Shown here in pieces: positions 1 to 7,566 of a stretch of DNA of 64,000 nt. Each line of letters opens with the position of its first letter. The stretch's first letter is position 1. The stretch comes from Pseudoduganella umbonata. GTDB taxonomy: Bacteria; Pseudomonadota; Gammaproteobacteria; Burkholderiales; Burkholderiaceae_D. The translations under genes were made by a program, and so were the position numbers. The stretch spans positions 248,001 to 312,000 of the forward strand of contig NZ_JACHXS010000007.1 in assembly GCF_014192225.1 (NCBI RefSeq), read 5' to 3'. The notes beneath the pieces are model-generated. The model was not told where the DNA came from and did not search any database. It saw nothing but the letters and a program-made list of their open reading frames with translations.

Positions 1-102
1 CTTTTTGAGGACGGAAGACCGTGCATTTTCGGGTCACGGGCCAGGCCATTCTATGCGCCACTTTGATTATTGACAACAGGAAATAATCTTTGCGCTACGG
101 CT

Positions 103-852
103 TTACAACACCGGACCATACCGTTTCTGGCAGCGCTCGCACCAGAAGGTGCGGCGTCTGGTCTTGCCGAGGTGCGCCTTGTGCAATGCAATATTGCAGC
201 GCGGGCAAATGCGCTTGGTATGCGCGAGCCAGTGCTGCTTCAGGACGAATGCCTTTTTCCATTCGAGGAATTCGAAGCTGTATTGCCGGGCCTGCTTGAC
301 GAGTTCGCGCAGCTTCGTGGCCGGCAATGCCCCTACCGTGGAAGCCGGATGGATTTTCAGGCGGAACAGCACCTCGTTCTTGATGATGTTGCCGACGCCC
401 GAGAATATTGTCTGGTCGAGCAGCGCATCGCACACGAGCGTATCCGGCATCGCCCGCAGTTTTTTCAGCGCGGCGGCCGGCTTCCATGCATCGGCCATGA
501 CGTCGGCGTGCCATTCGTAAGCCTGGTCGAGGTCGCCTTCGATCAACTGTATCGCGCAGGTATAGAAATTGAGTTCACCACCTTCCTCGAACGCCAGGCC
601 CAGGCGCTCCGGACTGTTTTCCTTGCGCTCGTCGATCCGGTAGCTGCCGAACATCAGGAAGTGGATGCGGAGCGTGAACAACGGCAGTTCGATCAGGAAA
701 TGCTTGCCCCAGGTGCGCAGCGACAGGATCGGCTGGCCGGGCAGCTCATCGTAGGGCACCACCTTGCTGTTGCCATGCGCCGCCGCGATCGTGCGGCCCG
801 CGAACGGCTGTGCCAGCTCTTTCAGGATGACGAGGGAAGGACCTTCGGGCAT
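103..852 (-). CDS. Fpg/Nei-family DNA glycosylase / AP lyase (endonuclease VIII-like)
   Basis: A 249-residue base-excision-repair enzyme that removes oxidised bases and cleaves the abasic strand. I chose the start that gives MPEGP, because in this family the new N-terminal Pro and the following Glu are catalytic; a longer reading frame would add seven residues and block that Pro. A helix-two-turn-helix signature (GVGNIIKNEVL) lies in the middle. The C-terminus carries a CPRC...CERC zinc finger followed by the usual R-rich DNA-contact hairpin. Length fits the family. It stands alone on the minus strand with no operon partner. Nei versus Fpg specificity cannot be settled by eye, though the short P-S-L after MPEG is Nei-like. 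Confidence 0.9.
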   Translation of the reverse strand: MPEGPSLVILKELAQPFAGRTIAAAHGNSKVVPYDELPGQPILSLRTWGKHFLIELPLFTLRIHFLMFGSYRIDERKENSPERLGLAFEEGGELNFYTCAIQLIEGDLDQAYEWHADVMADAWKPAAALKKLRAMPDTLVCDALLDQTIFSGVGNIIKNEVLFRLKIHPASTVGALPATKLRELVKQARQYSFEFLEWKKAFVLKQHWLAHTKRICPRCNIALHKAHLGKTRRRTFWCERCQKRYGPVL

Positions 853-1055
853 GCCGTGCTCCGTTTGAACCAAAGAGCAAAGTCTGGCCTCGCGGCCGGG
901 AACCGGCAGTTAGCGCGCGCACAAACGGGCGACAAATCCGTTAAAAGACAAACCGGGACCAAACCGGTGGCGAAGCAGGGGGCAGGAAGTATTGCTCCTC
1001 GTCTGCGGAGCGGTGGGTGGCCTGCAGGCCGTCGCTCATCTCAGGCTCCGTTTAT

Positions 1056-1137
1056 TCTGGAAATATTTCAAAAGAACCGGTGTCTGTCACCGGTTTTCTG
1101 GAAATGTTTCAAAAGAACCGGTGTCTGTCACCGGTTT
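1056..1137. repeat. Two tandem 41-bp REP-like hairpin units
   Basis: Two near-identical 41-bp units start at 1056 and 1097. Each has a TGGAAAT-TTTCAAAAG stretch followed by the palindrome AACCGGTGTCTGTCACCGGTT. The same architecture and period recur at 36680-36761, and the palindrome core recurs at 6235-6294, so this is a dispersed family. The units are extragenic. Confidence 0.85.
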
Positions 1138-1146
1138 TCGGGCAAC

Positions 1147-1180
1147 AAAAAAAAGCCGCACGCGGCAAGCCGGGTGCGGC
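1147..1180 (-). terminator. Rho-independent terminator-like hairpin reading leftward
   Basis: On the minus strand a GCCGCAC/GTGCGGC stem (1174-1180 with 1155-1161) is followed by eight T residues (1154-1147). No minus-strand protein gene lies immediately upstream of it, so it either backs up the repeat pair or ends an unannotated small RNA. Confidence 0.45.
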
Positions 1181-1399
1181 GAAGGATTGCGCCGAGAGCA
1201 CGACGCATCAGGACTCCGTTTGCGGGCTTGCCGCCCGCGGGCCTCCATCGGGAGACATTTCCGGACGATCGCCGTGCGGATACGATGCGAGCATGGTAGT
1301 TGCGATCTGTTACAACATCGTGACAGCCGAAACGATACTCCCGCACGATCGGCGTATATTTAAAGGCTGATCACAGGACTATCGAGGAAAGGAACCATC

Positions 1400-1894
1400 A
1401 TGCGACTGCAAGCACGCTCCTGGCTGGCCGCGGCGCTGCTGGCGGCAGCAGGCACCGCCAGCGCCGGCATCACGGTCGATTATGTCAAGCCGGATGAATT
1501 CATGGACATGCCCCGCTCGCAGCAGGACCGCGAGCGGGTGCTGAAGGAAGTGACACGGCATTTCAACGACCTGGCCAAGGATCTGCCGGCCGGACAAGAG
1601 TTGAAGGTCACCGTGACCGACATCGACCTGGCCGGGCGCGAAGAGCCGCGCCGCTGGGCGATTGACGATATACGCATCATGCGCGGCGGCGCCGACTGGC
1701 CGACGATGAAGCTCAGCTATACGCTGGAGCAGGGCGGACAGGTCCTGCGCAGCGGCGAGGAAACGCTGAAGAACATGATGTACCAGCAGCGCATCAACCG
1801 GTATTCTTCGGGCGACCCGCTGCGCTATGAGAAGCAGATGATCGAGGACTGGTTCCAGAAGGCCATCCTGGGCAGCCAGGTGAGCCAAAAGTAA
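1400..1894 (+). CDS. DUF3016 family exported protein
   Basis: A 164-residue protein with a clear Sec signal peptide (hydrophobic core after MRLQARSW, cleavage near ASA-GI). The mature part begins with an ITVDYVKPDEFMDM stretch and continues with a charged helix, an 'L.VTVTDIDLAGR' strand and a WPTMKLSYTLEQGG segment, which together match the DUF3016 family of small periplasmic proteins of unknown function. The start is supported by GAGGAAAGG upstream. It is monocistronic, with an opposite-strand gene following. No catalytic motif is visible, so no function is proposed. Confidence 0.85.
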   Translation: MRLQARSWLAAALLAAAGTASAGITVDYVKPDEFMDMPRSQQDRERVLKEVTRHFNDLAKDLPAGQELKVTVTDIDLAGREEPRRWAIDDIRIMRGGADWPTMKLSYTLEQGGQVLRSGEETLKNMMYQQRINRYSSGDPLRYEKQMIEDWFQKAILGSQVSQK

Positions 1895-1989
1895 GCGGCG
1901 AGGGAGGGCGGCCGGCAGCGGCCGCCTGTTCACCCGTCTTTACCAGCTTCTTCACCAGCGTCTTCTCCAGCTTCTTTACCAAAGGCCCG

Positions 1990-2433
1990 TCAATCGACCC
2001 AGTTCACCCGCGGGAATTTCGCCCTGAAGTCGTCCGGCATCGGTACCACTTCCTTCAGCCGGTAATTGAAGAACACAAAGCCGTATTTCGCCATCGCCAC
2101 CAGCGCGCCGTCGGCCGGGCGGGTAATGCGGAAGATGATGTCGCCGCCATACTTGTTGAAGTCCATCACGCCCACTTCGAATACCAGCAGGTCGCGCGCA
2201 TGGGCTTCGGCGCGGTAGGTGGTGGCCAGGTCGGTCACGATGATGCCGCTGCCGTCGCTCTCCGTTTCGCGCACGCCGTATTCGTACAGGAACCGCGCCC
2301 GTGCCTCGGAAATCATCGAGATCATCGAGTCGTTGGAGAGATGATTGCCGTGATTGATGTCGGTGACGCGCACCGACATCTGTGTCGAATAAACGAACTG
2401 GTCGTCGGGGAATGCAAGCTTGAGTCTGGCCAT
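1990..2433 (-). CDS. Acyl-CoA thioesterase-like hot-dog protein
   Basis: A 147-residue single hot-dog-domain protein of the 4HBT class. The N-terminal part shows the usual 'V.VTDINHGNHLSND' segment, which carries the catalytic acidic/His region of the YbgC/FcbC-like enzymes, followed by the long central helix (MISMISEARARFLYEYG) and the antiparallel strands. It most likely hydrolyses an acyl-CoA thioester in the cytoplasm; the substrate cannot be read from sequence. It is followed on the same strand (about 60 bp apart, upstream side) by a dienelactone hydrolase, so the two may be co-transcribed. Confidence 0.8.
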   Translation of the reverse strand: MARLKLAFPDDQFVYSTQMSVRVTDINHGNHLSNDSMISMISEARARFLYEYGVRETESDGSGIIVTDLATTYRAEAHARDLLVFEVGVMDFNKYGGDIIFRITRPADGALVAMAKYGFVFFNYRLKEVVPMPDDFRAKFPRVNWVD

Positions 2434-2496
2434 GGCGGAAGGAGCGCCCGCGCGGGCGCCCGGGATTAAAAATCCATTGTAGCGCGGGCGCCGCCC

Positions 2497-3192
2497 TTAC
2501 TGGTTCTCGGCGAGGAACAGCAGCGTATGCCCGTGCGCCTCGACAGCCGAGCGCTGGTGGTAGCTGCCGCGGTGCGAGCAGTTGAAGCCATGCTCGGCGT
2601 CGGGATAGACGTGGATTTCCACGTTGTCGCGGTCGCCGAAGCGTTCGGCGATGCTTTTCACGGCATCGTTGGGAATATGGCTGTCCTTGCCGCCGAAATG
2701 CATCAGCAGCGGTACCGTCACGTCGTCCGCCTTGTCCAGCTGGTTCTGGATGCCGCCGCCGTAGTAGGCCACGGCCGCGTCGACATTGCCGGCCGCCGCC
2801 GCCAGGTAGGACAGCAGGCCGCCGAAGCAGTAGCCGATCGATGCGACGTTCTGCACGCCGTCGAGGCCGCGCAGCGCGCGGATGGTGGCGGCCACGTCGG
2901 CCACCGCCTTCTGCGTGTCCGTGGCGCCCTTCAATGCCACGGCTTTCTTCCAGTCCGCTTCGTCGTAGGCGAGTTCGATATGGGCGCCCTGGCGCCAGAA
3001 CAGGTCCGGCGCCAGCACCACGTAGCCGTCCGCCGCATACTGCTCGGCCACGCTGCGGATGTGCGCGTTGACGCCGAAAATTTCCTGGATCAGCACGATG
3101 CCGGGACCCTTGCCGCCACGCGGCAATGCCTGGTAAGCCTGGAATGTGCCGTCATCGCCCTGTATGTCGATCCATCTGGTATCGCTGTCCAA
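2497..3192 (-). CDS. Dienelactone hydrolase family protein
   Basis: A 231-residue alpha/beta hydrolase. The nucleophile motif is GYCFGG, with Cys122; the other triad members read as Asp170 (in FGGKD) and His201 (in DAEHGFNC). Those are the Cys-Asp-His triad and spacing of carboxymethylenebutenolidase-type enzymes. A typical IQEIFGVN oxyanion segment lies near residue 36. Family members open dienelactones in chlorocatechol degradation, but many are general esterases and no aromatic pathway genes are adjacent, so the physiological substrate is open. It probably shares a transcript with the thioesterase gene downstream. Confidence 0.9.
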   Translation of the reverse strand: MDSDTRWIDIQGDDGTFQAYQALPRGGKGPGIVLIQEIFGVNAHIRSVAEQYAADGYVVLAPDLFWRQGAHIELAYDEADWKKAVALKGATDTQKAVADVAATIRALRGLDGVQNVASIGYCFGGLLSYLAAAAGNVDAAVAYYGGGIQNQLDKADDVTVPLLMHFGGKDSHIPNDAVKSIAERFGDRDNVEIHVYPDAEHGFNCSHRGSYHQRSAVEAHGHTLLFLAENQ

Positions 3193-3300
3193 TCTATCCT
3201 CCTGTGTGATGTCAGCTGCTTATTTGATGTCAGCTGCGTAATATTGACCGATTAGTATAAGCCGGCAACATATTGCACGTCGCGCCACAGCCGGGCGGGG

Positions 3301-6228
3301 ATGTGGCTCCAACCGTGCTACCCTGATGCTCCGTCCAACCTGATTTGCAAGGTGGCCCGAATTCGTGACAGGACTGTTCTTGTACGGGCCAGGAATGCAC
3401 GGCAACATGCGCCAGCGCTGCTGGCGTTGCTGTGTGGACTCGGCCTGACGGCCCTGCTCTTCGCCGGCATCAGCCGCCTGGAGCAGGACCGCATCGTGCT
3501 CACGTTCACGCAACGCGCGCATGTGAGGGTGTTCGCCCTCTCCGAAGGCATCAACAATGTGATCGACACGCTGCGCAGCGTCAACAACCTGTATGCGAGC
3601 CGGCCGGCCGTGTCCCGCGACGAATTCCGCCGCTTCGTCGAACCGCTGGCCGTGCGCTATCCGTTCGTTGTCGGCATCAGCTACCTGCGCTTCGTCGACG
3701 ATGCCGAACGTCCCGCGTTCGAGGCGGCGCTGCGGCAGGTGCTGCCCGGCGCCCGGATCACGGAACTGCGCGGCAATACCCTGGCGACGGCCGCGCGGCG
3801 CCCCCGCTACCGGGTCATCGAATTCGTGGAACCGTTCGCCACCAATGCGGCCGCGCTGGGCCTGGATACGATGTTCTCCGGCGACGAGGCCAGCCGCCGG
3901 CACGCCTACGACAGCGGCCTGCCGACCGCCGGCCGCCTGACGACGCTGGCGCAGTTACCGAAAGCGGTGTCCGGCATGGTGGTATCGATGCCCGTGTACC
4001 GCTTCGGCGCACCATTGGGCAGCGTGGCCGCGCGGCGCGCGGCGCTGGTGGGGGAAACATCCGTCGCCATCGATCCGGGCGCGATGGTGGCGCACGTACT
4101 GCAGCCTTCCGGCTTGCCGCAACTGGTGCATGCCTCCAACCGGCGGCTGCAGCGGGTCGGATTGCATGTGTACGCCGACGAGCGCAAGTCGTCCGAAAAC
4201 CTGGTTTACTACACGCCGCCGCCGGGCCTGGACCAGCCGGCCGTGCCGCCGCCGTTTTCCTGGCTGCTTCCGCGCCCGCCCGCGCCACTGACGGTCACGA
4301 TCGATGTCGCCGGCCGGCCCTGGCATGTGGTGGCGGAAATGGACGACGCGGTGGGGCTGGCCGACCATCTCGCTTCGCTGTCGGCGCTGGCGCTGGGGCT
4401 GGTCATGACGCTGCTGGGCACGGCCTGGGTGCGCACGCTGGCCACGCGCAACCGCACGATCACGGATCAGGTGCAGGAGCGCACCGCCCAGCTGGCCGAG
4501 GCGAACCGTTCGCTGCTGCTGCGCGAGCGGGCGATCGAATCCTCGACCAATACGATCATGATCATGGAAGCCGGTGCCGGCAACCCGATCGTCTACGTCA
4601 ACCCCGCGTTCGAGCTGCAGACCGGATATACGCGCGACGAAGTGCTGGGCAGGAGCGCGCGCGTGCTTTGCCGCGACGACCTGGGCCAGCCGGGCGTGCT
4701 GTCGATTGCCGCCGCCATCCGCGAGCAGCGCGATGGCCACGCGGTGCTGCGCAACTACCGCAAGGACGGCACGCTGTTCTGGGTAGAGACCTACGTGTCG
4801 CCGGTGCGCGACGAGCGCGGCGTGGTTACCCATTTCGTATCGCTCCATTACGACATCACGGCGATGAAGGCCTACGAGACGGAGCTGCACCACCAGTCCA
4901 CGCACGACGCGCTGACCGGCCTGCCGAACCGGCAGCTGCTGCACGAGCGGCTGCACGAGGCGATCGGCCGGGCGATGCACGATGGCCACAGCCTGTGGGT
5001 GGTGTCGCTGGACCTGGACCGTTTCAAGTTCACCAACAGCCGCGTGGGCCACCGGGGCGGCGACCGCCTGCTGCAAGTAGTGGCGGACCGGCTGCAGGAA
5101 GCGCTGCGGCCGGGCAGCACGCTGGCCCGGCTGGGCGGCGACGAATTCGCACTGACGCTGCTGCCGGATCTGGGCGAACGCCAGCCCCGGCCGGAACAGG
5201 TGCAGCGGCTGCTGGCCGCACTGGCCGCGCCACTGATGCTGGACGACAAGGAGCAGTTCATCTCCGGCAGCGCCGGCGTGGCCGTGTGCCCGGACGATGG
5301 CACCGATGCCGCGGTACTGATCGAACGCGCCGACATCGCCATGTTCCGCGCCAAGGAAATGGGCGGCAACAACTTCCAGTTCTATACCAGCGCCATGCGC
5401 GAGCGGCTGGGCGAACGGGTGCAGATGGAGACGGCGATGCGCCGCGCGCTCGAACGCCGCGAGTTCGTGCTGTATTACCAGCCGCAGGTGGACATCGCCA
5501 CCGGCCGCATCGTGGCGATGGAAGCGCTGGTGCGCTGGCAGCACCCGGAACTGGGCATGGTGGCGCCGGGCCGCTTCATTCCGCTGGCCGAGGAAACGGG
5601 CATGATCCTGCCACTGGGCGCGTGGGTGCTGGAGAGCGCCTGCCGGCAGCTCGTCGAATGGCAGCGCGAAGGCCGCGGCTACCTGCGGGTGGCCGTCAAC
5701 GTCTCGGCGCGGCAGATGGCGGAGCACGACTTCGTGCAGAGCGTGGCGCGCGTGCTGGAAGAAACCGGGCTCGATCCGGCGACGCTGGAACTGGAGCTGA
5801 CGGAAAGCGCGGTCATGAACGACGTCGAACACGCGATCGACGTGATGCGCGCACTGAAGCGCCTCGGCGTGAAGCTGGCGATCGACGATTTCGGCACCGG
5901 CTATTCCAGCCTGGCTCACCTGAAGCGCTTCGCCGTGGACGTGCTGAAGATCGACCAGGCTTTCGTGCGCGACCTGACGATCGACCCGGACGACGCGGCC
6001 ATCGTCACCACGATCATCGCACTGGCGGCGAACCTGAACCTGCAGGTGATCTCGGAAGGCGTCGAAACGGTGGACCAGCTGTCGTTCCTGCGCGAGCATG
6101 GCTGCTCGCAGATGCAGGGTTATTACTTCAGCCGGCCGGTACCGGCCACCGCCATCGGCACCGTGCTGGACGAAAACGAGGCGCAGGTGGTGGCCGGCAA
6201 TGGCGCACCGCTCGGTGTGGACACGTGA
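3301..6228 (+). CDS. CHASE-PAS-GGDEF-EAL cyclic-di-GMP signalling protein
   Basis: A 975-residue inner-membrane protein. A first membrane segment (about residues 38-60) precedes a periplasmic CHASE-type sensor (about 75-320), followed by a second membrane segment (about 352-377), a PAS domain (about 405-520), GGDEF (about 535-695) and EAL (about 715-960). The cyclase site reads GGDEF at 612-616 and the phosphodiesterase signature EAL at 741-743 with an intact DDFGTGYSSL loop, so both activities are possible. Start at 3301 follows a purine-rich GGGCGGGG; a later start near the first membrane helix cannot be excluded. It ends close to an inverted repeat that separates it from the convergent hydrolase gene. 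The ligand of the CHASE domain is unknown. Confidence 0.93.
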   Translation: MWLQPCYPDAPSNLICKVARIRDRTVLVRARNARQHAPALLALLCGLGLTALLFAGISRLEQDRIVLTFTQRAHVRVFALSEGINNVIDTLRSVNNLYASRPAVSRDEFRRFVEPLAVRYPFVVGISYLRFVDDAERPAFEAALRQVLPGARITELRGNTLATAARRPRYRVIEFVEPFATNAAALGLDTMFSGDEASRRHAYDSGLPTAGRLTTLAQLPKAVSGMVVSMPVYRFGAPLGSVAARRAALVGETSVAIDPGAMVAHVLQPSGLPQLVHASNRRLQRVGLHVYADERKSSENLVYYTPPPGLDQPAVPPPFSWLLPRPPAPLTVTIDVAGRPWHVVAEMDDAVGLADHLASLSALALGLVMTLLGTAWVRTLATRNRTITDQVQERTAQLAEANRSLLLRERAIESSTNTIMIMEAGAGNPIVYVNPAFELQTGYTRDEVLGRSARVLCRDDLGQPGVLSIAAAIREQRDGHAVLRNYRKDGTLFWVETYVSPVRDERGVVTHFVSLHYDITAMKAYETELHHQSTHDALTGLPNRQLLHERLHEAIGRAMHDGHSLWVVSLDLDRFKFTNSRVGHRGGDRLLQVVADRLQEALRPGSTLARLGGDEFALTLLPDLGERQPRPEQVQRLLAALAAPLMLDDKEQFISGSAGVAVCPDDGTDAAVLIERADIAMFRAKEMGGNNFQFYTSAMRERLGERVQMETAMRRALERREFVLYYQPQVDIATGRIVAMEALVRWQHPELGMVAPGRFIPLAEETGMILPLGAWVLESACRQLVEWQREGRGYLRVAVNVSARQMAEHDFVQSVARVLEETGLDPATLELELTESAVMNDVEHAIDVMRALKRLGVKLAIDDFGTGYSSLAHLKRFAVDVLKIDQAFVRDLTIDPDDAAIVTTIIALAANLNLQVISEGVETVDQLSFLREHGCSQMQGYYFSRPVPATAIGTVLDENEAQVVAGNGAPLGVDT

Positions 6229-6234
6229 CATGAA

Positions 6235-6294
6235 CACCGGTGTCAGACACCATTTGCTGGAAGATTCACCCAGAAAATGGTGTCTGACACCGGT
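6235..6294. repeat. 20-bp perfect inverted repeat between convergent genes
   Basis: Left arm 6236-6255 (ACCGGTGTCAGACACCATTT) and right arm 6275-6294 are perfect reverse complements around a 19-bp loop. Each arm itself contains the small palindrome GGTGTC-GACACC. The element shares the ACCGGTGTC core with the repeats at 1056 and 36680. It lies between two converging genes, where it could act as a bidirectional terminator or transcript-end protector. Confidence 0.85.
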
Positions 6295-6328
6295 TTGCCT
6301 CGGCCGCCAACCAGTGGCTTGCTATCCG

Positions 6329-7342
6329 CTACTGCCCCAGCGCGCCCAGCAGCGCCTTGTGGAAGCCGGCCGGATCCTCGATCTGTGGCGCATGCCCCAT
6401 GCCGGGGAACTCGATCAGTTTCGCGTTCGGGATGCGCTTCACGGTTTCCTTGCCCAGCACCTTGTAGTTGCCGATCTTCGCCTTCACTTCCGGCGGCGCG
6501 ATGTCGCTGCCGATCGCGGTGGTGTCGCCGTCGCCGTTCATCAGGATGACGGGCACCTTCAGTTGCGGGAATTCGTGCACCACCGGCTGGGTGTAGATCA
6601 TGTCGTAGATCAGGGCCGAGTTCCACGCCACCAGCCGCTGGCCGGAACCGGCGTTCAGGCCGGCCAGCATGTCCACCCACTTTTCATATTCGGGCTTCCA
6701 GCGGCCCATGTAGTACGTGTTCTTTTCGTAGGTACGCACGCCGTCGGCCGTCAGCTTCAGTTCGCGCTCGAACCACTGGTCCACCGTGCGGTACGGCACG
6801 CCGAGCTGCTTCCAGTCTTCCAGGCCGATTGGATTGACCATCACCAGGTGCGACACGCTTTGTGGATACATCAGCGCAAAGCGGGTGGCCAGCATGCCGC
6901 CGGTCGAATGGCCCACCAGCACCACCTTGTCGACACTGGCTTTCTTCAGCAGTTCCATCGTGTTCGCCGCCAGCTGCTGGAAGCTGTACTGGTAGTGCGG
7001 CGGCTTGGTGGAAGCGCAGAAGCCCACCTGGTCCGGCACCACCACGCGGTAGCCGGCCTGCGACAGCGCGGCGATCGTGCCTTCCCACGTGGCGCCGCAG
7101 AAGTTCTTGCCATGCATGAGCACCGCCGTGCGGCCATTGGTCTTGCCGGCGGGTTTCACGTCCATGTAGGCCATCTGCATGGTCTGGCCCTGCGAATTGA
7201 AGCGGAAGTGCTGCACCGGATACGGGTAGCGGAAGCCCTGCAGTTCAGGCCCGTAGGCAGCGCCGGCGGCGCCCGCGGCGCCGGAGGCGATGCTGGCGCC
7301 GAGCGCCAGCGCGAGGAGGATCGAAGTCGACAGTTTGGACAT
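6329..7342 (-). CDS. Secreted alpha/beta hydrolase
   Basis: A 337-residue protein with a Sec signal peptide (MSKLSTSILLALALGASIAS, cleavage after an Ala/Gly-rich stretch). The nucleophile elbow is GHSTGG, an 'LMHGKNFCGATWEGTI' oxyanion segment lies upstream, and a late FPGMGHAP supplies the His, so a Ser-Asp-His triad is complete. It resembles the haloalkane dehalogenase/epoxide hydrolase-like branch, but the substrate is unknown. I set the start at 7342 rather than five codons earlier because the signal peptide begins there. It converges with the upstream c-di-GMP gene and is divergent from the helicase gene. Confidence 0.88.
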   Translation of the reverse strand: MSKLSTSILLALALGASIASGAAGAAGAAYGPELQGFRYPYPVQHFRFNSQGQTMQMAYMDVKPAGKTNGRTAVLMHGKNFCGATWEGTIAALSQAGYRVVVPDQVGFCASTKPPHYQYSFQQLAANTMELLKKASVDKVVLVGHSTGGMLATRFALMYPQSVSHLVMVNPIGLEDWKQLGVPYRTVDQWFERELKLTADGVRTYEKNTYYMGRWKPEYEKWVDMLAGLNAGSGQRLVAWNSALIYDMIYTQPVVHEFPQLKVPVILMNGDGDTTAIGSDIAPPEVKAKIGNYKVLGKETVKRIPNAKLIEFPGMGHAPQIEDPAGFHKALLGALGQ

Positions 7343-7566
7343 GCGTGATTCCTGCAAAAAAAATCAGCGAAATAAAGATTGGTCGGTGCGAGGGGGCCTG
7401 GCCGCTGCGTTCGGCAGGGGCCGGCAACCGGCCAATATAGCGGAAAAACGGCTGAGCTGACGCCGGCTGCCGCCTGTCGTGAGACGCCCGCCGCGCGGAC
7501 AGGGTAAACTACGCCCTTTCCTGTCGCATTGGGCGATTCGAACAATAACTTATCGCGAGTGCCGCA

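Larger units (their letters stand above)
853..1399. other. Gene-free interval with hairpin repeats
   Basis: No protein gene is credible here; the frames open across it are GC-driven. The interval holds the upstream region of the Nei-like gene, two tandem 41-bp hairpin units (1056-1137), a minus-strand terminator-like hairpin (1147-1180) and the promoter region of the DUF3016 gene. The last 20 bases before 1400 contain a plausible ribosome binding site (GAGGAAAGG). Confidence 0.7.

Noticed and set aside
70-1299. 409-residue plus-strand frame at the left edge
   Set aside because: It is antisense to the Nei-like gene and then reads through the repeat pair.
3432-6237. Long open frames in other phases over the CHASE-GGDEF-EAL gene
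   Set aside because: The plus-two and minus frames give Arg/Ala/Gly-rich text without domains; the true frame has all catalytic motifs.
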